Below are positions 1 to 6,469 of a DNA stretch of 7,479 nt, one piece after another. This DNA is from an uncultured Christensenellaceae bacterium (GTDB lineage Bacteria; Bacillota; Clostridia; Christensenellales; Christensenellaceae): the NCBI GenBank assembly GCA_934438035.1, contig CAKSBK010000043.1, forward strand, positions 1 to 7,479, given 5' to 3'. The notes beneath the pieces were generated by a model, which saw only the letters and a program-made list of their open reading frames with translations, searched no databases and had not been told where the DNA came from. The translations under genes and the position numbers were made by a program. Each line of letters starts with the position of its first letter. The first letter of the stretch is position 1.

Positions 1-65
1 TGAGCATAGAGGGCGTTAACGCGCTTGTGGATTTCATGCGCAAGTTTGAAAAGGAGAATCTGTAA
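1..65 (+). CDS. serC: Phosphoserine aminotransferase, C-terminal fragment (5' end outside window)
   Basis: Only the last 20 codons and the stop are present; codons are in frame from base 3 and end with TAA at 63-65. The tail reads SIEGVNALVDFMRKFEKENL, which matches the usual C-terminal end of SerC (an EGV-x-ALV-x-FM pattern followed by a charged helix). SerC is a PLP enzyme that transfers an amino group from glutamate to 3-phosphohydroxypyruvate, the second step of serine synthesis. The next gene, 2 nt downstream, is serA, which makes that substrate, and this pairing supports the call. The PLP lysine and the rest of the fold lie outside the window, so the identification rests on a short tail plus context. 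Confidence 0.75.
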   Translation, partial: SIEGVNALVDFMRKFEKENL

Positions 66-67
66 AA

Positions 68-1234
68 ATGTACCAGATAAAAAAGCTCAACAAAATAAGC
101 GGAGCGGTTTATGACGAGCTTACAAAGGCTAAATACAATGTGTCCGAGGATATAGAGCTTGCGGACGCAGACGCAATATTGGTTAGAAGCGCAAAATGCC
201 ACGATATGGAAATTCCCGAAAAGCTTTTGGCGGTTGCAAGAGCGGGCGCGGGCGTTAACAATATCCCCATCGACAAAATGACGCAGAAGGGCGTTGTGGT
301 TTTCAACACCCCCGGCGCAAACGCAAACGCCGTTAAGGAGCTCGTAATATGCGCGCTTTTAGTCGCTTCGAGAAACGTTGTAGAGGCTGCGCAGTGGACA
401 AACGGGCTTATCGGCTCGGAGGACATGGCAAAGCAGGTGGAAAAGGGCAAGAGCGCCTTTAAGGGTCCCGAGCTTAAGGGAAAGACCTTCGGCGTAATAG
501 GCCTCGGCGCGATAGGCGTGCTCGTTGCAAACGCCGCGGACGCTTTGGGAATGAAAGTTATAGGCTACGACCCGTATCTTTCCGTTAACAGCGCTCTTCA
601 TCTTTCGAGAAATATAGAGATAGCTTCAAAGATAGACGAGCTTTTGACTGCGGCGGATTATATTACCGTACACGTTCCGTTAATGGACGCAACCAAAAAT
701 TATATCGACGCTCCCGAGTTTGAAAAGATGAAGAAGGGAGTAATAGTGTTAAACTTTGCAAGAGACGGCATAGTTAACGAAAAGGCGCTTTTAAACGCGC
801 TTGCAGAAGAAAAGGTTGCAAAATACGTTACCGATTTTCCCGACGAGACGCTTTTAAAAACCAAAAACGTCATCTGCACTCCGCATTTGGGAGCTTCCAC
901 TCCGGAAAGCGAAGAGAACTGCGCGGTAATGGCGGCTATGGAGTTAAGAGATTATATTGAAAAGGGCAGCATTAAAAATTCCGTAAACATGCCGGCTTGC
1001 GAGCTTGCCGCTCCCGCGGGATACAGACTCACGCTCATTCATAAAAATCTTCCCAACATGGTCGGTCAGATGACGGCGATTCTCGCAAAAGAGCAGATAA
1101 ACATCGAAGAAATGGCAAACAAATCCCGCGGGGATATCGCTTACACGGTGTTTGACCTCAACAGGGAAGCGAGCGAAGAGGCGGTAAAAGAGCTCTCTAA
1201 AATAGAGGGAATGATTAAAATAAGAGAGATATAA
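68..1234 (+). CDS. serA: D-3-phosphoglycerate dehydrogenase, short form with ACT domain
   Basis: Cytoplasmic enzyme that oxidises 3-phosphoglycerate to 3-phosphohydroxypyruvate with NAD+, the first step of serine synthesis. The 388-residue protein has an N-terminal catalytic/substrate part (about 1-95), a Rossmann domain (about 96-285) with VIGLGAIG at 143-150 and the cofactor-selecting Asp168, and a C-terminal ACT domain (about 319-388). By alignment with E. coli SerA the catalytic residues are Arg232 (in NFARDG), Glu260 (in DFPDE) and His273 (in PHLGAST). Three ACT positions that bind serine in E. coli are kept as His325, Asn327 and Asn345, so serine feedback inhibition is plausible (inference). 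The substrate loop reads RAGAGVNNIP rather than the commoner GVDN form. ATG at 68 follows AAGGAG at 51-56, which lies inside serC; the two genes are probably cotranscribed. The length is typical of the short form without the intervening domain. Confidence 0.93.
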   Translation: MYQIKKLNKISGAVYDELTKAKYNVSEDIELADADAILVRSAKCHDMEIPEKLLAVARAGAGVNNIPIDKMTQKGVVVFNTPGANANAVKELVICALLVASRNVVEAAQWTNGLIGSEDMAKQVEKGKSAFKGPELKGKTFGVIGLGAIGVLVANAADALGMKVIGYDPYLSVNSALHLSRNIEIASKIDELLTAADYITVHVPLMDATKNYIDAPEFEKMKKGVIVLNFARDGIVNEKALLNALAEEKVAKYVTDFPDETLLKTKNVICTPHLGASTPESEENCAVMAAMELRDYIEKGSIKNSVNMPACELAAPAGYRLTLIHKNLPNMVGQMTAILAKEQINIEEMANKSRGDIAYTVFDLNREASEEAVKELSKIEGMIKIREI

Positions 1235-1235
1235 T

Positions 1236-1265
1236 AAGCATAACGGGGCAAAATGCGCTTTTTTT
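1236..1265 (+). terminator. Possible weak terminator after serA
   Basis: AAGCAT at 1236-1241 can pair with ATG...CTT in 1253-1260, with a 2-nt bulge, around an 11-nt loop. A run of seven T follows at 1259-1265. The stem is short and imperfect, but its place just after the serA stop and just before the rpmE promoter suits an operon end. Confidence 0.38.
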
Positions 1266-1276
1266 AGAAAAAAGAC

Positions 1277-1304
1277 TTGTATTTTTGCCGCCCTATGCTA
1301 TAAT
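1277..1304 (+). promoter_or_regulatory. Extended -10 housekeeping promoter for rpmE
   Basis: A perfect TATAAT at 1299-1304 is preceded by TGC at 1296-1298, giving an extended -10 element. A partial -35, TTGTAT, lies at 1277-1282 with a 16-nt spacer. An A/T-rich stretch at about 1259-1273 could act as an UP element. The expected transcript start near 1311 gives a leader of about 29 nt, too short for a riboswitch or a leader-peptide attenuator. Confidence 0.8.
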
Positions 1305-1325
1305 GATAATTGCGATTTTATCAAG

Positions 1326-1333
1326 AAGGGGTG
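1326..1333 (+). promoter_or_regulatory. rpmE ribosome binding site, fixes the start at 1340
   Basis: AAGGGGTG lies 6 nt before the ATG at 1340. An in-frame TTG at 1310 would lengthen the protein by 10 residues. It has no ribosome binding site, sits at the predicted transcript start, and would add residues not found at the N-terminus of L31. Confidence 0.85.
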
Positions 1334-1339
1334 AAATAC

Positions 1340-1540
1340 ATGAAAGAGAATATACATCCCGCCTATGGCGAATGTAAGGTGACCTGCGCTTGCGGTGAAG
1401 TATTTTATACCGGTTCTGTTAAGAAAGAAATGAGAGTGGATATTTGCTCCAAGTGCCATCCTTTCTTCACAGGCAAGCAGAAGTTAGTTGACACAGGCGG
1501 CCGTGTTGATCGTTTCAAGAAGAGATACGGTATGCAGTAA
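1340..1540 (+). CDS. rpmE: 50S ribosomal protein L31, zinc-binding type
   Basis: A 66-residue protein of the large ribosomal subunit, located at the bridge between the subunits. It begins [10 protein letters not shown], the standard L31 opening, and carries Cys16, Cys18, Cys36 and Cys39 (CAC and CSKC clusters), followed by HPFFTG and the [12 protein letters not shown] end. The cysteines mark the zinc-containing (C+) form; in B. subtilis this form is replaced by a cysteine-free paralogue (YtiA) when zinc is scarce. No paralogue is present here. Length and sequence are full and normal for the family. The gene has its own promoter and terminator, so it appears to be a separate transcription unit, although it adjoins the DUF1385-prmC-prfA cluster as in many Clostridia. 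Confidence 0.97.
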   Translation: MKENIHPAYGECKVTCACGEVFYTGSVKKEMRVDICSKCHPFFTGKQKLVDTGGRVDRFKKRYGMQ

Positions 1541-1542
1541 CC

Positions 1543-1580
1543 TGCAAAAAATACAGACCGGTTCGGTCTGTTTTTTTGCA
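1543..1580 (+). terminator. Strong intrinsic terminator after rpmE, possibly bidirectional
   Basis: ACAGACCG (1553-1560) and CGGTCTGT (1564-1571) form a perfect 8-bp stem around the 3-nt loop GTT, followed by T at 1571-1577. Upstream TGCAAAAAA (1543-1551) can also pair with TTTTTTGCA (1572-1580) if T1552 is bulged. The element is therefore nearly symmetrical and could stop transcription from either side. It ends 26 nt before the next gene. Confidence 0.9.
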
Positions 1581-1606
1581 TAAGGAAAAATATAAAAAGG
1601 TGGAAT

Positions 1607-2605
1607 ATGGCGGAAAAAAAAGAAGTTAAATATTGCTCCGTGGGCGGGCAGGGAGTGCTTGAGGGCGTAATGATGAGAGCGCCCGAAAAAAGCGCTTTAT
1701 GCGTAAGGCGCGCCGACGGTACCATTGCTACGAAGGTTTGGGATACCAAAAAAGTAACCAATAAATTTTTAAAGCTGCCTATAATAAGAGGCGCGGTAAA
1801 CCTTATCGATTCGCTTGTTACGGGCGTCAAAGTTATAAGCGATTCCGCGCGGCTTTATGACGACAGCATGACGGAGGAGCCTAATAAATTTGAAAAGTTT
1901 GTGGCTAAAAAGACGGGAAAGGACTCAATGAGCGTTATGATGTTCTTTGCGGTTATAATTTCCGTTGCGCTTTCCGTTGCGCTTTTCTTCATTCTTCCCC
2001 AGCTTTTAACGTCTTTGATATCGCCGTACATAAAAAGCTCGCTTTTAACAAACCTTATTGAGGGAGCGGTAAGGCTTATGATATTCTTAGGCTATTTGCT
2101 CTTATGCACCGCCGTTAAGGATGTGCGCAGAGTGTTCATGTATCACGGAGCGGAGCATAAAACAATTGCCTGCTATGAGGCGGGAGAGGAGCTTACGGTA
2201 GAAAACGCGAGAACGAAAAGGCGCCTGCACCCCCGCTGCGGAACGAGCTTTTTGCTGCTCGTTATGATAATAACCATACTTATATATGCGGTTTTGGGCT
2301 GGAACGACAATATTTGGCTCAGAATAGGCACGAGGCTTCTTATGCTTCCCGTCATTGCGGGCGTTTCCTACGAAGTGTTAAAGCTTCTTGCGAAGTTTGA
2401 AAACCCCTTTACGCGCGCCTTAAGGTGGCCGGGGCTGCAGCTTCAGAGGCTTACTACAAAGGAGCCTACAGACGATATTTTGGAGATAGGCATACTCGCC
2501 TTTGAAATGGCGCTTAATGAAAAAACGCCGGAGGAGCTTGAGGCTCTGAAGGAAAGCTTTACTCACAAAAAAGAGGAAGACGCAAGTGAGCAAAACGAGG
2601 CTTGA
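1607..2605 (+). CDS. DUF1385 family membrane protein (YqhQ-like), function unknown
   Basis: A 332-residue integral membrane protein with no established biochemical function that I know of. Family signs are the N-terminal VGGQGVLEGVMMR (12-24) and the conserved loop with HGAEHKTIACYE (180-191) and HPRCGTSF (208-215). Four hydrophobic segments are visible at about 108-135, 150-170, 213-232 and 240-262. Positive residues flank the cytoplasmic sides (KKTGK, KDVRR, KRR), which suggests N-in/C-in topology with the His/Glu/Cys motif in a cytoplasmic loop. The C-terminus (about 305-332) is hydrophilic and rich in Glu. ATG at 1607 is preceded by AAGGTGG (1597-1603), close to the start. The last 20 nt overlap prmC, so translation is likely coupled. 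Its neighbours deal with translation termination, but that does not prove a shared role. Confidence 0.9.
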   Translation: MAEKKEVKYCSVGGQGVLEGVMMRAPEKSALCVRRADGTIATKVWDTKKVTNKFLKLPIIRGAVNLIDSLVTGVKVISDSARLYDDSMTEEPNKFEKFVAKKTGKDSMSVMMFFAVIISVALSVALFFILPQLLTSLISPYIKSSLLTNLIEGAVRLMIFLGYLLLCTAVKDVRRVFMYHGAEHKTIACYEAGEELTVENARTKRRLHPRCGTSFLLLVMIITILIYAVLGWNDNIWLRIGTRLLMLPVIAGVSYEVLKLLAKFENPFTRALRWPGLQLQRLTTKEPTDDILEIGILAFEMALNEKTPEELEALKESFTHKKEEDASEQNEA

Positions 2606-3434
2606 GGCGTTAAAATACTATAAAGGGGAGCTTTTGGCACTTAACATAATGAGCGAAGACGAAGCGGCGGCAGAGGCAAAGCATGCGCTTTCCTGGGTCA
2701 TAGGCTGCGATATTTCCGCTCTTTATTTATACGGCAATACGCCTGTTACGGATACCGAGCTTTACCGCATGGACAGGCTTTTAGAAAAGCGGGCGACGGG
2801 CTGTCCGCTTGCATATATAATGGGCGAGCGCTGGTTTATGGGCTTAAGGTTTATTGTTACGCCGGACGTTCTTATTCCGAGGCAGGAGACGGAGCTTTTG
2901 GCGGAAACCGCCATAGGCATGGTAAGATATATGCAGTGCGCAAGCGTGCTTGACATGTGTACGGGAAGCGGCTGCGTTGCTCTTTCGGTTGCGAAGTATT
3001 CCCGGGCGAGGGTTACGGCGGCGGATATTTCCCCCGCGGCGCTTGAGGTTGCAAAAAAAAATGCAGAAAGCTTAGGCGTTAAGGCGGAATTTATTGAAAG
3101 CGACCTTTTTTCAAATATAAAGGGCAGCTACGATATAATAACGGCAAACCCGCCATATGTTTCAAAAGAGGTTTATAATACGCTTATGCCGGAGGTGCGG
3201 CTGTTTGAGCCCAAAGGAGCGCTTATAGCAAGCGACAGCGGTCTTGCGTTCTATAAGAGAATAGCCCGGGCGTGTAAAGCGCATTTAAATAAGGGGGGAA
3301 GCCTCCTTTTGGAAATAGGCGACGAGCAGGGACGGGACGTTAAGAATATTTTGGAGGAAAACGGCTTTTCGGATGTATCCGTCAGAAAGGATTATTCCGG
3401 AAACGACCGCTTGGCTTCCGGCGTTATTAAATAG
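2586..3434 (+). CDS. prmC: Peptide chain release factor N5-glutamine methyltransferase
   Basis: Transfers a methyl group from S-adenosylmethionine to the side-chain amide of the Gln in the GGQ motif of release factors, raising the efficiency of termination. The 282-residue protein has a helical N-terminal substrate-recognition domain (about 1-90) and a Rossmann methyltransferase domain. Visible motifs are IPRQETELL (97-105), the SAM loop [12 protein letters not shown] (123-134), the acidic residue of AADIS (Asp147), the catalytic NPPY (188-191), and the terminal DYSGNDR segment (269-275). The start is GTG at 2586, with AGAGGAAG at 2572-2579 upstream; it lies inside the end of the DUF1385 gene. 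The next gene encodes RF1, its substrate, 8 nt after this stop. Length and motifs are complete. Confidence 0.95.
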   Translation: MSKTRLEALKYYKGELLALNIMSEDEAAAEAKHALSWVIGCDISALYLYGNTPVTDTELYRMDRLLEKRATGCPLAYIMGERWFMGLRFIVTPDVLIPRQETELLAETAIGMVRYMQCASVLDMCTGSGCVALSVAKYSRARVTAADISPAALEVAKKNAESLGVKAEFIESDLFSNIKGSYDIITANPPYVSKEVYNTLMPEVRLFEPKGALIASDSGLAFYKRIARACKAHLNKGGSLLLEIGDEQGRDVKNILEENGFSDVSVRKDYSGNDRLASGVIK

Positions 3435-3437
3435 GAG
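3433..3437 (+). promoter_or_regulatory. prfA ribosome binding site overlapping the prmC stop codon
   Basis: AGGAG shares its first two bases with the TAG stop of prmC (3432-3434) and lies 5 nt before the prfA ATG. A ribosome ending prmC would be placed directly at the prfA start, which suggests translational coupling of enzyme and substrate. Confidence 0.75.
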
Positions 3438-3442
3438 TTTTT

Positions 3443-4504
3443 ATGTTAGACAAGCTTAACAAGCTAAAAGAAAGATATGCGTTCTTAACAGAGGAGATAG
3501 GAAAAAGCGAGGTCATTTCCAAAAGAGACGAGTGGCAGAAGCTAATAAAGGAGCATGCCGAGATAGAGCCTATCGTTCTGAAATTTGACGAATATGAGGC
3601 CAACGCTTCTCAAATTGCGGAGCTTAAGCAAATGCTTAAAGAGGAAAACGACCCCGAAATGCACGATATGATAAAAGAAGAGCTTTCCTCTCTTAACGAA
3701 GCGCAGCCGAATTTGGAATCGGAGCTTAAGCTTATGCTCGTCCCCAAGGACCCGAACGACGACAGAAACGTCGTTTTGGAGGTGCGCGCGGGAACGGGCG
3801 GAGAAGAGGCGGCGCTCTTCGGTATGGACCTGCTCAGAATGTACCAGCGCTATGCCGAAAGAAGAGGCTATAAGACGGAAATGCTCTCCACAAACTTTAC
3901 GGAAATGGGCGGCGTTAAGGAAGTAGTAATGCTTATTTCGGGAAAGGGAGCATATTCGAGGCTGAAATATGAAAGCGGGGTTCACCGCGTTCAGAGAGTT
4001 CCCGAGACGGAATCCGGCGGAAGAATACATACCTCTGCGGCGACGGTTGCGGTGCTTCCGGAGGCGGAGGACGTAGACGTGGAAATTAACCCGAACGATA
4101 TCCGCTGCGATGTTTACCGAGCAAGCGGCAACGGCGGGCAGTGCGTAAACACTACGGATTCCGCAGTGCGGCTGACGCATATACCCACGGGGCTCGTAGT
4201 AACCTGTCAGGACGAAAAGTCTCAGCTTAAAAACAAAGAAAAGGCGATGAAGGTGTTAAAAAGCCGCCTTTACGAGCTTGCGGTTTCCGAGCAGGAAAAG
4301 GAGCTAAGCGAAAACAGGAAAAGCCAGGTAGGCTCGGGAGACAGAAGCGAGAGAATAAGAACCTATAACTTCCCGCAGGGCAGAGTTACGGACCACAGAA
4401 TAGGACTCACGCTGTATAAGTTAGAGGCGTTTTTAGACGGCGATATGGACGAGATTATAGACGCTCTTATTTATGCGGATAAAGAAGAAAAGATGAGGCA
4501 GTAG
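3443..4504 (+). CDS. prfA: Peptide chain release factor 1 (RF1)
   Basis: Recognises UAA and UAG in the ribosomal A site and triggers hydrolysis of peptidyl-tRNA. The 353 residues match the usual bacterial length. The N-terminal helical domain (about 1-110) is followed by the core with [14 protein letters not shown] (113-126). The stop-codon reading tripeptide is PET (187-189), as in other Firmicutes RF1 proteins, in place of the E. coli PAT, and separates it from RF2 (SPF). The catalytic GGQ is at 231-233; Gln233 is the expected PrmC methylation site. Residue 234, after GGQ, is Cys where E. coli RF1 has His. The C-terminal part contains SQLKNKEKA and the [16 protein letters not shown] segment (304-319), which is typical of the family. 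The gene ends with TAG, one of the codons RF1 itself reads, 2 nt before the next start. Confidence 0.97.
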   Translation: MLDKLNKLKERYAFLTEEIGKSEVISKRDEWQKLIKEHAEIEPIVLKFDEYEANASQIAELKQMLKEENDPEMHDMIKEELSSLNEAQPNLESELKLMLVPKDPNDDRNVVLEVRAGTGGEEAALFGMDLLRMYQRYAERRGYKTEMLSTNFTEMGGVKEVVMLISGKGAYSRLKYESGVHRVQRVPETESGGRIHTSAATVAVLPEAEDVDVEINPNDIRCDVYRASGNGGQCVNTTDSAVRLTHIPTGLVVTCQDEKSQLKNKEKAMKVLKSRLYELAVSEQEKELSENRKSQVGSGDRSERIRTYNFPQGRVTDHRIGLTLYKLEAFLDGDMDEIIDALIYADKEEKMRQ

Positions 4505-4506
4505 CG

Positions 4507-5544
4507 TTGAAAACACGGCTTTACGACCTTAAAACGGAATATGAAGAGGGCTTAAACGCCGCTGCTTTGGCTATAGCCGGCGGAGAGCTTGTGGGCATGC
4601 CCACGGAAACGGTTTACGGGCTTGCGGCGGACGCACAAAACGAAGACGCCGTAAAAAATATTTTCGCCGTTAAGGGAAGACCGCAGGACAACCCGCTTAT
4701 AGTGCATATCGAAAATGCGGAGGACCTTAAAAAAATAGCGTATGAAAACGAGCTTTCAAAAAAACTCGCAAAGGCGTTTTGGCCGGGCCCGCTGACTATG
4801 GTGTTAAAAAAACGCCCGGGAGTTATTCCCGACGTCGTCACCTGCAATATGGACACGGTTGCGGTGCGCCTTCCAAAAAGCGAATATGCAAGGCAGCTTA
4901 TTAAGCGCAGCGGAAAATTCATAGCCGCGCCCTCCGCAAACATCTCCGGAAGACCCTCTCCCACGGCGGCGGCGCACGTTATGGAGGACTTTTCGGGAAA
5001 AATCCCCGTGGTGTTAGACGGCGGAACAAGCGACGTCGGCGTGGAGAGCACCGTCGTTTCGGTGTTTGACGAAAAGTGCGTTATACTCCGTCCGGGCGGA
5101 ATAACAAGAGAAATGCTTTTGGAGGTCTGCGAAACCGCGGAGGTTTCCTCGGCGGTGTTAAACGGCCTTAAGGACGGGGAGCGCGCGCAGTCGCCCGGAA
5201 TGAAATATAAGCACTATGCCCCTAAGGCGAGGGTGATACTCATAGAGGGAGACTCGGCAGAGGGTATTGCAAATAACACCTTAAGGCTGTATGATAAATA
5301 CAGTAAAGAGGGAAAAACGCTCATACTTTGCTCAGAGGAGCTTATAAAGAGCTATGAGGGCAGATTATATAAAACTATGGGAAGGACGCCCGCGGACTTT
5401 GCTCACGGTCTTTTTGACATGCTGAGATATTCGGACGAAATAGGCGCAAAAACCGTGCTTTTACAGGCGACGGATACCTCCGGAATGGGGCTTGCGTATA
5501 TGAACCGTGCTTTAAGGGCGGCGGCGTTTACGGTGGTAAAATGA
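4507..5544 (+). CDS. tsaC: L-threonylcarbamoyladenylate synthase (Sua5/YwlC type)
   Basis: Makes threonylcarbamoyl-AMP from threonine, bicarbonate and ATP, the first step toward t6A at position 37 of ANN-decoding tRNAs. The 345-residue protein is the long Sua5 form: an N-terminal YrdC domain (about 10-205) with PTETVYGLA (32-40), KGRPQDNPL (56-64), PSANISGRPSPT (142-153), STVV (181-184) and RPGG (195-198). A conserved linker, SPGMKYKHYAPKA (229-241), leads into a C-terminal Sua5 domain (about 242-345). The start is TTG at 4507, preceded by GATGAGG (4492-4498) and 2 nt after the prfA stop; the next in-frame ATG falls inside the PTET motif region and would remove essential sequence. The end overlaps the next gene by 4 nt. 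The B. subtilis orthologue is ywlC, found in a similar neighbourhood. Confidence 0.95.
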   Translation: MKTRLYDLKTEYEEGLNAAALAIAGGELVGMPTETVYGLAADAQNEDAVKNIFAVKGRPQDNPLIVHIENAEDLKKIAYENELSKKLAKAFWPGPLTMVLKKRPGVIPDVVTCNMDTVAVRLPKSEYARQLIKRSGKFIAAPSANISGRPSPTAAAHVMEDFSGKIPVVLDGGTSDVGVESTVVSVFDEKCVILRPGGITREMLLEVCETAEVSSAVLNGLKDGERAQSPGMKYKHYAPKARVILIEGDSAEGIANNTLRLYDKYSKEGKTLILCSEELIKSYEGRLYKTMGRTPADFAHGLFDMLRYSDEIGAKTVLLQATDTSGMGLAYMNRALRAAAFTVVK

Positions 5545-6008
5545 CGGACGATAAAATTATTATACTTATGATATGCACGGGCAACACCTGCAGAAGTCCT
5601 ATGGCGGCGGCATTTTTGCAAAAAATGTTAGATGAAAAGCACATTAACGCAAAGGTGCTTTCGGCGGGACTGGGCTTTCCCGGCGAGCCTGTGAGTAAAA
5701 ACGCCGTTTTGGCGGCAAAAAAATACGGCTGCGACATCTCGGGCCACGTTTCGCAAACTGCGGAGGCACTCATTTTAAACGCTGCGGACGTTATTTTAAC
5801 AATGCAGGACGCGCATAAGCAGGTTATAGAGCTAAGCTATATTCCCGCAAGGGAAAAGACCTTTACGCTTTACGAATACGCCGGTCTTGAGGGCGACGTT
5901 TTTGACCCCTACGGCGGAGACGAGGCGGATTACGAAAAATGTGCGGCGGAGATTTATTCTCTTTGCGCAAAAATTGCGGACAGAATAGAGGAGGACTTAA
6001 ATAAATGA
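5541..6008 (+). CDS. ywlE: Low-molecular-weight phosphatase, probable protein arginine phosphatase
   Basis: A 155-residue cytoplasmic phosphatase of the low-molecular-weight tyrosine phosphatase fold. The P-loop C-x5-R-S is at 12-19 (CTGNTCRS), with nucleophile Cys12 and phosphate-binding Arg18. The general acid is Asp122 in FDPYGG. The residue two before Arg18 is Thr16, equivalent to Thr11 of B. subtilis YwlE, which favours phosphoarginine; tyrosine phosphatases usually carry Ile or Val there. I infer that it reverses protein arginine phosphorylation, although the kinase (McsB) is not in this window. Its position between the Sua5 gene and rpiB agrees with the ywlC-ywlE-ywlF order of B. subtilis. 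The ATG overlaps the previous stop (ATGA), with GGTGG at 5532-5536 as a weak ribosome binding site. Tyrosine phosphatase activity cannot be ruled out. Confidence 0.88.
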   Translation: MTDDKIIILMICTGNTCRSPMAAAFLQKMLDEKHINAKVLSAGLGFPGEPVSKNAVLAAKKYGCDISGHVSQTAEALILNAADVILTMQDAHKQVIELSYIPAREKTFTLYEYAGLEGDVFDPYGGDEADYEKCAAEIYSLCAKIADRIEEDLNK

Positions 6009-6448
6009 AAATAGCAGTCGGCTGCGACCATGCGGCGTATGAAATGAAGCAAAAGGTTATGGAGCATTTAAAGCAAAGAGGAATCGAATATAAGGATTTC
6101 GGAACGTATACTCCCGACGCTTCGGATTATCCACTTGTTGCTCTTGACACCGCAAAAGCCGTTTTAAGCGGCGAGTTTGACAAGGGCATCGTTATGTGCG
6201 GAACGGGCGTGGGGATTTCAATTGCCGCAAACAAGGTTAAGGGAATACGCTGCGCGCTTCTTTCGGACACCTTCAGCGCCAAGGCAACCCGCCAGCATAA
6301 CGACGCAAACATGATGGCGATGGGCGCAAGAGTAATAGGCATAGGCCTTGCGCTTGATATAGTAGACGCATTTTTAGACACGCCCTTCAGCGGGCTTGAG
6401 CGTCATCAGAGAAGAATTGACATGATAACCAAAATAGAAAACGAATAA
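6005..6448 (+). CDS. rpiB: Ribose-5-phosphate isomerase B
   Basis: Interconverts ribulose 5-phosphate and ribose 5-phosphate in the non-oxidative pentose phosphate pathway, supplying the precursor of PRPP. The 147-residue protein has the RpiB opening MKIAVGCDHAAYEMK with Asp8 and His9, the active-site segment CGTGVGISIAANK (65-77) with catalytic base Cys65, and the RQHNDANMM segment (96-104) with His98. The terminal RHQRRIDMI (133-141) supplies phosphate-binding arginines. The related galactose-6-phosphate isomerase subunits LacA and LacB share the fold, but the context and the complete RpiB motifs favour RpiB. The ATG overlaps the ywlE stop by 4 nt, with a strong AGAGGAGGA at 5987-5995. It corresponds to ywlF of B. 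subtilis. Confidence 0.95.
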   Translation: MKIAVGCDHAAYEMKQKVMEHLKQRGIEYKDFGTYTPDASDYPLVALDTAKAVLSGEFDKGIVMCGTGVGISIAANKVKGIRCALLSDTFSAKATRQHNDANMMAMGARVIGIGLALDIVDAFLDTPFSGLERHQRRIDMITKIENE

Positions 6449-6455
6449 GACTAAA

Positions 6456-6460
6456 AGGAG
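6456..6460 (+). promoter_or_regulatory. upp ribosome binding site serving two possible ATG codons
   Basis: AGGAG at 6456-6460 lies 9 nt before the upp ATG at 6470 and only 4 nt before another ATG at 6465. The upstream ATG is in a different frame and gives a five-codon peptide (MKWVN) that stops at 6480-6482. The upp start at 6470 is chosen because it opens the conserved protein and has normal spacing. Confidence 0.7.
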
Positions 6461-6469
6461 AAAAATGAA

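Noticed and set aside
1310..1339. TTG at 1310 as an upstream start of rpmE
   Set aside because: It has no ribosome binding site, lies at the expected transcript start, and adds residues not seen in L31; ATG 1340 has AAGGGGTG at good spacing.
1405..1830. A 141-codon minus-strand frame spanning rpmE, its terminator and the start of the DUF1385 gene
   Set aside because: It crosses a strong hairpin terminator and two conserved genes, and has no recognisable domain.
3542..4180. A 212-codon open frame on the minus strand across prfA
   Set aside because: It is fully inside RF1, whose family motifs are complete on the + strand; the antisense product is rich in Arg, His and Phe and resembles no known family.
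4614..5051. A 145-codon minus-strand open frame across the YrdC domain of tsaC
   Set aside because: It is antisense to conserved Sua5 motifs, and its Ser/Ala-rich composition is what the complement of this coding sequence would give.
5541..6008. Arsenate reductase (ArsC, thioredoxin type)
   Set aside because: The fold is shared, but the extra redox cysteine pair of ArsC is not evident, the general-acid DPY motif is kept, and no arsenic genes are nearby.
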